DNA of 64,000 nt from Chryseobacterium daecheongense (GTDB taxonomy: Bacteria > Bacteroidota > Bacteroidia > Flavobacteriales > Weeksellaceae): positions 310,001-374,000 of the forward strand of contig NZ_RJTX01000002.1 in assembly GCF_003729955.1 (NCBI RefSeq), given 5' to 3'. Positions 19,661 to 26,589 of the stretch are shown here, one piece after another. The notes below the pieces were generated by a model. That model had not been told where the DNA came from, ran no database searches, and saw only the letters and a program-made list of their open reading frames with translations. A program made the position numbers and the translations under genes. Within the stretch, counting starts at the first letter, position 1. Each line of letters starts with the position of its first letter.

Positions 19661-20722
19661 ATGACAAGCAAAATTATAGGGGTTGGCAACTGTATTCCTT
19701 CAGAAACAATCACCAATTTATTTTTTGACAAACATATTTTTCTCGATGAGCAGGGCATTGCATTGCAGGGTAACAATTCTTCCATTACTGAAAAATTAAA
19801 AAAAATTACGGGTATTGAGGAAAGAAGATATGCCAACAACCAGCAGGTAACATCTGATCTGGGGCTCATAGCGGCCCAAGCTGCAATAGAAGACTCCGGG
19901 ATAGACCCGGAAACATTGGATTACATTATATTTGCCCATAATTTTGGTGATGTGCGTTTTGGTACTGTTCAGTCTGATATGGTTCCTAGCCTTGCAGCCA
20001 GAGTTAAACATGAATTAAAGATCAAAAATAACTTTTGCGTAGCTTATGATATTTTATTTGGTTGCCCGGGATGGATTGAGGGGATGATACAAGCTAACGC
20101 GTTTATTAAGTCCGGTATTGCCAAACGCTGCTTAGTGATAGGGGCGGAAACGCTTTCGCGGGTAGTAGATATTCATGACAGAGACAGCATGATTTATGCA
20201 GACGGTGCCGGCGCAGTAGTGGTGGAAGCCAACAGTAGTGATGATTCCGGAATAAAATCCCACCTATCAGCATCTTATACATTGGAAGAAAAAGACTATC
20301 TGTATTTTGGGAAATCCTATAATAATGAAAGCTGTCCGGACATTAAATACATTAAAATGGACGGAAGAAAAATATACGAATTTGCCCTTTCACATGTCCC
20401 TGATGCAATGAAGAAGTGTCTCGACAATAGTGGATACACCATCGATCAGCTAAATAAGATTATCATCCACCAGGCCAATGAAAAGATGGATGAGGCCATT
20501 GTAAACAGGTTCTATCAGTTATATGGCGTTCAGACTCCCGTAAATATTATGCCTATGGTCATCAATAAATTAGGAAACAGCAGTGTGGCAACTATCCCGT
20601 CTTTGCTTACCATGATTCTGAAAGAGGAGCTTGAATTACACAGAATAGAAAAGAATGATATTGTACTCTTTGCATCAGTAGGTGCAGGAATGAATATCAA
20701 TGCATTTGTATATAAATTCTAG
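19661..20722 (+). CDS. 3-oxoacyl-ACP synthase III family protein (stand-alone KAS III)
   Basis: 353-residue thiolase-fold condensing enzyme. The Cys-His-Asn triad is visible: Cys135 in LFGCPGWIEG, His270 in IIIHQANEKM and Asn306 in KLGNSSVAT. Oxyanion and glycine-rich closing motif (FASVGAGMNINAFVYKF) is also in place. The sequence is far from the primary FabH in its N-terminal half and is closer in feel to the secondary KAS III enzymes of Bacteroidota that prime special fatty acids, polyketide-like pigments or resorcinols. No acyl carrier protein or other biosynthetic gene is next to it, so its product is unknown. Confidence 0.88.
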   Translation: MTSKIIGVGNCIPSETITNLFFDKHIFLDEQGIALQGNNSSITEKLKKITGIEERRYANNQQVTSDLGLIAAQAAIEDSGIDPETLDYIIFAHNFGDVRFGTVQSDMVPSLAARVKHELKIKNNFCVAYDILFGCPGWIEGMIQANAFIKSGIAKRCLVIGAETLSRVVDIHDRDSMIYADGAGAVVVEANSSDDSGIKSHLSASYTLEEKDYLYFGKSYNNESCPDIKYIKMDGRKIYEFALSHVPDAMKKCLDNSGYTIDQLNKIIIHQANEKMDEAIVNRFYQLYGVQTPVNIMPMVINKLGNSSVATIPSLLTMILKEELELHRIEKNDIVLFASVGAGMNINAFVYKF

Positions 20723-20739
20723 ATACGATAGAAAGTGAA

Positions 20740-21723
20740 TTAATTATTCTGATCATGGTCAAGTTTTAATTCTCTTTCTATTTCATCCACTTCCTGCAGG
20801 GGAAGGTGATAGCTTTCTTCAACATATTTCAAAATACTTTCATCCGTTGTTTTGCCTACTTTTCTGATAAAAAGATGATTGCTGGATTTCAGATAAGCTA
20901 TAAAAATATCGGTGTTTTGCTTTTTATTAAATAGGGGTTTCTCTATTACCGCTCTTTTATCATCATTCACAATAACCTCATTGAAGGAAGTATTCATAAG
21001 AACAGTCTGGAAAAATGACTCCGCGGGTAAAAAGGTATGAAGATAATAGTCTTCAAAATCCATCACCCTTTTATTATGAGTAAGGAAAGCACAGGTTTCT
21101 CTGGTGAAAATTACCCATTTCCCTCCTATATAAGGAATTACATCTTTCATAAATTCCCTTTTGTAAATAAAAGATGAAATTTTAAGGGACAGTTCTGTAA
21201 AATGATTCTGTATTCGTTTAAGTGTATCCGGGCGATGAAATTTTTGATCATAATAGAACAGATAATTCCTGCCATTGTTGATCGTCAGAAACTGACGAAT
21301 GATATTTTGGGATTTAAGAGGGTAGTCTTCTCCGCTTAAATTGATAAAATAATCCCAATCATCACTCACATTAAGCAGGAATTCCATTGCGTTTAGCTCA
21401 GCCTGAATCATACTGAAGCCTCCGGAAACAATATTCATACTTTCCAGAATATATACATTAGGAAACTGCACCAGATACAATTGGATTTCATCAGTGATCT
21501 CTTCACCTGCTTTCCTGTCGATATGCACCAGGTAAAACTGATCCCTTGTATAGATCTTCGCAAACATTGCTTTAAATCTTTCGGGTTTATGATGTACCAT
21601 GATGAAATAAGCGATCCTGATGTGACGGGCAGTATCGGTCTTTAAAGGTTGGGGCTGGGTTTGGTATATGGGAGAAAAAGTTGACATAACGGTTGAATTA
21701 AAATCATCCGCTGATGCAAACAA
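20740..21723 (-). CDS. Core-2/I-branching-type glycosyltransferase (GT14)
   Basis: 327 residues resembling beta-1,6-N-acetylglucosaminyltransferases. Marks: IAYFIMVHHKPERFKAMF at the start of the domain (about 32-50), YLVHIDRKAG, the INLSGEDYPLKS block typical of the family, and GGKWVIFTRETCAFL. No signal peptide or membrane helix, so cytoplasmic. The first Met or Met13 could be the start. Convergent with the ketosynthase gene; not in an operon. In Bacteroidota such enzymes usually decorate surface glycans, but acceptor and donor are unknown here. Confidence 0.85.
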   Translation of the reverse strand: MFASADDFNSTVMSTFSPIYQTQPQPLKTDTARHIRIAYFIMVHHKPERFKAMFAKIYTRDQFYLVHIDRKAGEEITDEIQLYLVQFPNVYILESMNIVSGGFSMIQAELNAMEFLLNVSDDWDYFINLSGEDYPLKSQNIIRQFLTINNGRNYLFYYDQKFHRPDTLKRIQNHFTELSLKISSFIYKREFMKDVIPYIGGKWVIFTRETCAFLTHNKRVMDFEDYYLHTFLPAESFFQTVLMNTSFNEVIVNDDKRAVIEKPLFNKKQNTDIFIAYLKSSNHLFIRKVGKTTDESILKYVEESYHLPLQEVDEIERELKLDHDQNN

Positions 21724-21802
21724 TTCGGTTAACTTGTGAAAGTTATGAATATATTTTTGATAATCAATTATTTAAACTGGGGATTATTCCGTTATTTTAT
21801 CG

Positions 21803-21810
21803 TATATTTG
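21803..21810 (+). promoter_or_regulatory. -7 promoter box of the cold-shock locus
   Basis: TATATTTG matches TAnnTTTG. It lies about 115 bases before the RRM stub ATG (21925), giving a long leader that is T-rich before the start codon, as is common for cold-shock mRNAs. Confidence 0.55.
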
Positions 21811-21924
21811 CAGAGCATATAAAAACAGGCCTCTGCCTTCGCTATTCTGTAATAGTTTAAAATCATCATTTTTTCTTTCAGTTTTGCTTTTTCAGCTGCC
21901 CATTCAAACATTAATTTTTACAAG

Positions 21925-22014
21925 ATGAATATCTATACCGGCAACCTGAACCTAAGAGTAAGAAAAGCAACGACCAAGTCTGTTACATATAACAATAAAT
22001 CTCTTATAGCATAA
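21925..22014 (+). pseudogene. Stub of an RRM RNA-binding protein gene
   Basis: The frame encodes 29 residues beginning MNIYTGNLNLRV, which is the first beta strand of the bacterial RNA-recognition motif (RNP2, usually MNIxxxNLxxxV). After about 12 residues the match stops and the frame ends at a TAA. Intact homologues are about 80-130 residues. In Bacteroidota an RRM gene is often near DEAD-box and cold-shock-domain genes, so this is read as what remains after a deletion or rearrangement. The rest of the RRM was looked for up to 22220 by eye and not found. Confidence 0.55.
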
Positions 22015-22220
22015 GAGAAGATTATACTTCATTTGAGCATTGATGACAGGCTTTAATGATACGATATACATTGCAAACTCATTACTATATTCTTCCGAAT
22101 ATTTTCGTAGGTAAAGCAAAGCAAAAAAGATGACTGGATAATACTTGCTCATCCTATACAATACACCAATTCGAACCTTAACGGGTTTGGTTACATAATC
22201 CCGGATATCCGGCCATTACA

Positions 22221-23003
22221 ATGAGTTTTAAGAATTTAAATTTAATCAATCCTATTATCCGTGCTGTCACGGAGGCGGGATACTCAAAACCCACAGAAAT
22301 ACAAGATGCGGCCATTCCTCCTATTTTAAAAGGAAGAGATATGATCGGGTGTTCACCATTGGGAACGGGGAAAACAGCTGCCTTTGTGTTGCCTGTTTTA
22401 CAGCTCCTTAAAAGAAGTACACCGGAGCATAAGGAAGTCCGTACCCTGATATTGGCTTCTACACGAGAGTTGGTATTGGAAATTGAAGAACATTTTATAC
22501 TGTACAGTAAATATCTTCCGATATCTCAACTTTCCATTTTTGATGGAGTTTTGGCGGGAAGTCAGTTGGCGGCTTTAAGAGCAAGAGTGGATATTCTTAT
22601 AGCGACCCCGGGAAGATTATTGGATCTGATGAATCAAAGGTCTATTGATCTCTCTAAAATCGAAATATTGGTTTTGGATAAGGCTGATCAATTGCTTGAC
22701 AAGGAATTTGTGGATGATGTGAAGAAGATCCTGAGAGTAGTTTCTCAGAAAAGGCAGACGTTATTCTTTGCTGAAACAATGAAAAGAGATATCAGGAAAC
22801 TGGCAAATACTTTATCACATAACCCGATAGAGATTACCATCGTTCCACCATCAACACAAACTATTCAAACAGAAAATAACACGATAGAAGAAACACCTGC
22901 TTCATTTTGCGATGAAGAAGATTCAGGCTTGAATACTATTCAAAAGCTCACGGGCTTTGCAATGCCTGTTGCTCAAAATAAAACATTTCAATACACTAAT
23001 TAA
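22221..23003 (+). CDS. Internally deleted DEAD-box RNA helicase remnant
   Basis: 260 residues where intact relatives have about 370-450. RecA domain 1 is nearly complete: Q motif (GYSKPTEIQ, 20-28), motif I GTGKT (48-52), Ib ATPGR (128-132). Key motifs are altered: Ia is STREL, motif II is DKAD (153-156) instead of DEAD, motif III is AET (184-186) instead of SAT. After residue about 222 the sequence jumps to ASFCDEEDSG...IQKL (227-243), which matches the segment just after motif VI in full helicases. Motifs IV-VI are thus missing by what looks like an in-frame deletion of roughly 120-130 codons. Helicase activity is very unlikely. It may be a decaying gene or a reused RNA-binding domain. Confidence 0.8.
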   Translation: MSFKNLNLINPIIRAVTEAGYSKPTEIQDAAIPPILKGRDMIGCSPLGTGKTAAFVLPVLQLLKRSTPEHKEVRTLILASTRELVLEIEEHFILYSKYLPISQLSIFDGVLAGSQLAALRARVDILIATPGRLLDLMNQRSIDLSKIEILVLDKADQLLDKEFVDDVKKILRVVSQKRQTLFFAETMKRDIRKLANTLSHNPIEITIVPPSTQTIQTENNTIEETPASFCDEEDSGLNTIQKLTGFAMPVAQNKTFQYTN

Positions 23004-23016
23004 AACCAAGTAATTT

Positions 23017-23445
23017 ATGGGGGATTCTTTCTCTAAAAAAGAAAATTTCAAGAAAAAAGTTCAAAAACAAAAAGAAAAAGCGCAGCGAAGGGAAGAGCGC
23101 AAAGCAAATAATAACAAAGGTAAAGATCTGGATGATATGCTGGTTTATGTAGATGAATATGGCAGATTAACCTCTACACCTCCCGAAAAGCGCGCTGAGG
23201 TAAACCTCAAGGAAATTCAACTGGGTGCAGCGCCAATTGCTGAAGAAGACATCAGGAAAACAGGAATTGTTACCTTCTTCAGTGAGAAAGGCTACGGTTT
23301 TATCACGGAAAACAATACAAAAGAAAATGTATTTTTCCACACCAATAACTGTGCTGAACCTATCAAAAAAGGAAACAAAGTATCATTTGAAAAGGAAAAG
23401 TCTGCCAAAGGCTTTGCCGCTGTCAATATACAATTGATCAAATAA
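23017..23445 (+). CDS. Cold-shock-domain protein with basic N-terminal extension
   Basis: 142 residues. The first 40 are very rich in Lys, Arg and Glu (KKENFKKKVQKQKEKAQRRE), followed by a linker (DEYGRLTSTPPEKR) and a C-terminal cold-shock domain (about 80-142) with RNP1-like KGYGFITE and RNP2-like NVFFHTNN. This architecture is common in Flavobacteriia, where it is part of the cold-shock gene group. It probably binds single-stranded nucleic acid as an RNA chaperone. It lies 13 bases after the damaged helicase and 30 bases before the short csp gene, so all are likely one transcript. Confidence 0.9.
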   Translation: MGDSFSKKENFKKKVQKQKEKAQRREERKANNNKGKDLDDMLVYVDEYGRLTSTPPEKRAEVNLKEIQLGAAPIAEEDIRKTGIVTFFSEKGYGFITENNTKENVFFHTNNCAEPIKKGNKVSFEKEKSAKGFAAVNIQLIK

Positions 23446-23475
23446 TTTTAACAATAATTTTTTAATATAATTACA

Positions 23476-23670
23476 ATGCAACAAGGCACCGTAAAATTTT
23501 TCAATGAAGCAAAAGGCTTCGGGTTTATTTCTCCTTCAGATGGGAGTAAAGATATTTTTGTACACTCTTCAGGATTAAGCACAAGAGCAATCCGCGAGAA
23601 CGATAAAGTTATTTTTGAAGTACAAAAAGGAGACAGAGGCTTAAATGCTGTCAACGTTAGATTGGCATAA
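23476..23670 (+). CDS. CspA-type cold shock protein
   Basis: 64 residues, the normal size of a single cold-shock domain. RNP1 (KGFGFISP) and RNP2 (DIFVHSSG) are intact, as is the opening QQGTVKFFNEAKGFGF. Acts as an RNA chaperone that melts mRNA structure at low temperature. Last gene of the cold-shock group; a terminator follows at 23790. Confidence 0.96.
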   Translation: MQQGTVKFFNEAKGFGFISPSDGSKDIFVHSSGLSTRAIRENDKVIFEVQKGDRGLNAVNVRLA

Positions 23671-23789
23671 TTTGAATTCTGTCATTAGTGAAAGATACGT
23701 TGAAACACATTGTGATTTCAGCTATCCGGATATGCTAAATAAGCATTACAATAAATAACAAATCACTTTTTATTTTTTATATTGCATGG

Positions 23790-23815
23790 CCTCTCACTAT
23801 TGGTGAGGGGTTTTT
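23790..23815 (+). terminator. Intrinsic terminator after cspA
   Basis: CCTCTCAC (23790-23797) pairs with GTGAGGGG (23803-23810, one T-G pair), followed by TTTTT. Confidence 0.8.
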
Positions 23816-23956
23816 CTATTGAATAAAGAATGTAGCAACAGAAAATGAAATGAATTTCACAAGATTTGCAGTTATCATTCTAAAAATCCCGTTTTAGTTA
23901 TTACCATATTACTGCATATGATAAGCCTATGTGTTTTTTCTAGGGATGTAGAATTG

Positions 23957-24059
23957 TAATTTTGCCGCTTATCTGGAATATCTGATTCTGAGAAACATCG
24001 ATGGAAAAATTGTATATAAAGAGCACTTTACCAATGCGTAGAGAGCTCTTTATTTTTTT
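23957..24059 (+). ncRNA. Putative small RNA of about 90 nt
   Basis: A -7 box TAATTTTG (23957-23964) is followed, about 50 bases downstream, by a terminator-like hairpin (ATAAAGAGC 24016-24024 with GCTCTTTAT 24045-24053, then a T-run). Between them there is no reading frame of note. The -33 element is unclear, so this is a suggestion from the promoter/terminator pairing only. Confidence 0.35.
24016..24059 (+). terminator. Intrinsic terminator-like hairpin
   Basis: A 9-bp stem with a 20-base loop, followed by TTTTTTT. There is no protein gene directly upstream, hence the small-RNA suggestion. Confidence 0.55.
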
Positions 24060-24238
24060 AATTAATAGTTTATTTTATTGATACGTAAATATGATCAGTA
24101 TAAAAATATTATTAAAAAATAGATTGTTTTTGTATTATATGAATGAATATTTGGAATTTTTAGAATATAATTGTACTCTAAAATCTAATATCTGAAGCGA
24201 TAAATGATTATTGAAGTAATGTGGTAATGAATTATCAT

Positions 24239-24262
24239 TTATCATTTTCACGAAAATGATAA
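24239..24262. promoter_or_regulatory. Palindromic operator, copy 1
   Basis: TTATCATTTT-CACG-AAAATGATAA is a perfect inverted repeat of 10-bp arms (extends to 12 bp at 24238-24263). It shares 21 of 24 bases with the site at 25927. It ends 33 bases before a -7-like box at 24295, the same spacing as copy 2. Extra half-sites lie just upstream (GATAAATGAT at 24199 and TTATCATTT at 24232). Confidence 0.7.
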
Positions 24263-24294
24263 ATACTTCTTTTAATTAACGATTACGGATGATC

Positions 24295-24302
24295 TATTTT
24301 TA
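24295..24302 (+). promoter_or_regulatory. -7-like box for the TPR-AraC regulator gene
   Basis: TATTTTTA differs from TAnnTTTG only in the last base. It lies 44 bases before the ATG at 24346 and at fixed distance from operator copy 1. Confidence 0.4.
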
Positions 24303-24345
24303 CAGGTCTTAGTCTAATCGCTCTATGTGAAAAACTAATAAACAA

Positions 24346-25923
24346 ATGAAAAAAATCTATTTCGTCTTTTTTTTATCACTTTTTATATCAATAAGTGCCC
24401 AAGATCCTCATGCATATAATAAAATATATACAAAAACGTATCTGGAAACAGCACAGAAAGATTTTAATAAAGCCATTCAAATAGCGGATTCCTTATTCAC
24501 TATTTCTGAAACTCCCTATTACAAAGCCAAAAGTCTTATGCTTACGGCTAGTTTATATCAACAATCGGGAGATATTGAAAAATCTGTGAACTATGCTCTT
24601 AGATCGGAACAAATTGTTGAAGGAACCGAGGATGATGTGTGGAAAGCTAAAATTTATGGCTTTCTAGCCACCCAATACAGGTTTTTAAAATTGTATAAGC
24701 AATCCAAAAGTTATTCGTTCAAAACATTACACATCACGAAAGAAATAGAAAATCCTGAACTTCGAAATAATATCCTGGGTTTAGTGATGCAGGAAATGGC
24801 CTATTGTGAAATGGAACAACAACGATTTCAAAAATCCATTCATTATATTCAAAAATCTCAGAAATACTTCAATGCAACGAAACAAGATTTGAATTTTTTT
24901 TCCTCCAATAATGAGCAGTTATTGGGATTAAATTATTACCATCTTAAAGACTTTGATAAGGCCCTTTCTCATTATAATAAAGCAATCGGTTTTTGTAAAA
25001 ATATTCCGGAAAATCATGTTACGGGATTAATTTATAATGGATTTGCACAGGTTTACATTGAGAAGGGGGATTGGTCTAAAGCTAAAAAATATATTGATTC
25101 GGCTCAAAGTATTAGTGATAAATCAGAATACCTTCAATTAAAAAACGAAGTATATTCAACCGTTAAAAAATACTACACTGCAAAAGAGGATATGAAAAAC
25201 TTGACCAGAGTTCAGCAAAAACAGGATTCTGTGGTGAGCAAGATTCAAAAAAAGTCAAGTGACTTTATTAATAAATCTTATGATCAACTGGAGGAAAAGA
25301 ATACAGAGATTTCCGAGAGAAGTTCTATTAAAGATATTATCATCGTGGTTTGTTCTATGATGATGGCGGGTGGAGTGGTTGGTTTTGTTATATATACAAA
25401 AAATAGACAAAAGAAAACGATCAGAAGGTTCAGAGAAATTATTGCCCAAATAAATACTCAAAAAATAACCAATAAAGCTGAGCCTTTACAAGAAGAAAAT
25501 AGAGAGGAAGAACAGGAGAAGGCTATTGATTCTGAGTTTTCGATGGTCATGACTACTGCCACAGAGCTAAAAATACTCCAGCAGCTGGAAGAGTTCGAAA
25601 AATCATATTTATTCACCAATAATAATATTTCACTCTCTTCCTTGTCATCTTCCTTCGGAACAAATACCAAATATCTTTCTCATGTTATTAATACACATAA
25701 AAAGAAAGATTTTAATAATTATATTAATGATTTACGAGTGTATTATGTGGTAAAAAAACTAAAAGATAACTACCAGTACAGGAAATATAAAATTGCTGTA
25801 CTCGCCGAAGAAGCAGGATTCTCTTCCCAAAATAAATTTGCTACCGTATTTAAGAAAACCACCTCTATGTCCCCTTCCTTATTTATTAAACACCTGCAGA
25901 CAGAGCTTTCTGAAAAGGTTTAA
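24346..25923 (+). CDS. Membrane-bound TPR / AraC-type transcriptional regulator
   Basis: 525 residues. Signal-like hydrophobic N-terminus (1-18), then a periplasmic region of tetratricopeptide helices (about 30-290; e.g. YHLKDFDKALSHYNKAIGF), a coiled stretch, one membrane helix (about 329-350, IIIVVCSMMMAGGVVGFVIY) and a cytoplasmic AraC-family DNA-binding domain (about 409-525, with YKIAVLAEEAGFSSQNKFATVFKKTTSMSPSLF). This one-protein sensor/regulator design is common in Chryseobacterium. Operator palindromes lie both before it and directly after its stop codon, which suggests autoregulation and control of the surface-protein genes downstream. Confidence 0.88.
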   Translation: MKKIYFVFFLSLFISISAQDPHAYNKIYTKTYLETAQKDFNKAIQIADSLFTISETPYYKAKSLMLTASLYQQSGDIEKSVNYALRSEQIVEGTEDDVWKAKIYGFLATQYRFLKLYKQSKSYSFKTLHITKEIENPELRNNILGLVMQEMAYCEMEQQRFQKSIHYIQKSQKYFNATKQDLNFFSSNNEQLLGLNYYHLKDFDKALSHYNKAIGFCKNIPENHVTGLIYNGFAQVYIEKGDWSKAKKYIDSAQSISDKSEYLQLKNEVYSTVKKYYTAKEDMKNLTRVQQKQDSVVSKIQKKSSDFINKSYDQLEEKNTEISERSSIKDIIIVVCSMMMAGGVVGFVIYTKNRQKKTIRRFREIIAQINTQKITNKAEPLQEENREEEQEKAIDSEFSMVMTTATELKILQQLEEFEKSYLFTNNNISLSSLSSSFGTNTKYLSHVINTHKKKDFNNYINDLRVYYVVKKLKDNYQYRKYKIAVLAEEAGFSSQNKFATVFKKTTSMSPSLFIKHLQTELSEKV

Positions 25924-25926
25924 GTG

Positions 25927-25950
25927 TTATCATTTTACCGAAAGTGATAA
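25927..25950. promoter_or_regulatory. Palindromic operator, copy 2
   Basis: TTATCATTTT-ACCG-AAAGTGATAA, an inverted repeat with 9 of 10 arm positions paired. It begins three bases after the regulator stop codon and ends 33 bases before the -7 box TACTTTTG at 25983. Confidence 0.7.
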
Positions 25951-25982
25951 GTATAAATGTTTTATCGCTGGTCATGCTGCTG

Positions 25983-25990
25983 TACTTTTG
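25983..25990 (+). promoter_or_regulatory. -7 promoter box for the surface-protein locus
   Basis: TACTTTTG fits TAnnTTTG. No good -33 TTG is seen at the usual distance, which would suit a promoter that depends on an activator bound at the palindrome. Confidence 0.5.
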
Positions 25991-26069
25991 CAGAGTCAGA
26001 ACGAACTAGGTTCACCTAATAAGATCTTAAGAATATTCACAATATACCTTAAGGCAATTAGTAGTTAAA

Positions 26070-26495
26070 ATGATGAATGCAAAAACACAATTTCGAAAAA
26101 GAGTAACCAATAATGCTCTTTTAGAAAACAGAATCCGATTAATTTTTTTTATTCATTTCTGTTTATTTATTTCGATCAACGTATACAGCCGGAAGGCCAT
26201 CAAAAGTATTGATGGTAAAAATGTGGTTTTTAGGGACCATAATATGGCTATATGTACTCATTTCTTCGATTCTGAAGATTCATTTAGTTCTAAAAATGTA
26301 TTTGATAATGTAAGCAAAACTGAAATCATTGCTATTTCTCTTCTTAGTTTCTCTCACATTAAAACTACATACAATAAGATTTTTTTCTCAGACTTTCTTG
26401 TCAGCTTAATTTCCGATAATCAGATTAATAAAAATATTTCGAAACACTTTATCTCTCATAGTTATGCAGTAAGACCACCACCTTACCATATATAA
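26070..26495 (+). CDS. Hypothetical small protein with N-terminal hydrophobic segment
   Basis: 141 residues, not recognised. One hydrophobic helix near the start (IRLIFFIHFCLFISIN, about 23-38) could be a signal anchor; the remainder is polar with no motif and ends in RPPPYHI. It is the first frame after the regulated promoter at 25983 and precedes the large surface protein, so it may be translated from the same mRNA. Coding status is uncertain because nothing in it resembles a known family. Confidence 0.4.
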   Translation: MMNAKTQFRKRVTNNALLENRIRLIFFIHFCLFISINVYSRKAIKSIDGKNVVFRDHNMAICTHFFDSEDSFSSKNVFDNVSKTEIIAISLLSFSHIKTTYNKIFFSDFLVSLISDNQINKNISKHFISHSYAVRPPPYHI

Positions 26496-26589
26496 GCGAT
26501 TATTATAATGTGATTTTCAATGCTTCATTCTTTTGAAGCACAGGATACCTTTTGCTAAAAAACTAAATAAACACAATAAAATTATTTTA

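Larger units (their letters stand above)
21724..22220. other. Leader and decayed gene space before the DEAD-box gene
   Basis: Contains the promoter at 21803, a leader, the RRM stub at 21925-22014 and about 200 bases (22015-22220) with no supported gene. A 12-bp palindrome CCGGATATCCGG is at 22201-22212, close to the next start codon. Confidence 0.6.
23671..24345. other. Long non-coding interval between cspA and the TPR-AraC regulator
   Basis: Contains, from left to right, the csp terminator (23790), a promoter/terminator pair that could make a small RNA (23957-24059), and the palindromic operator (24239) with its -7-like box (24295). No protein-coding frame is supported. Confidence 0.7.

Noticed and set aside
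21952..22161. 69-residue frame on the - strand within the decayed cold-shock region
   Set aside because: Composition is that of random AT-rich DNA, there is no promoter or neighbour on that strand, and it overlaps the RRM stub and leader.
22201..22212. CCGGATATCCGG palindrome as a regulatory site
   Set aside because: A single 12-bp palindrome without repeats or promoter context; chance occurrence is plausible.
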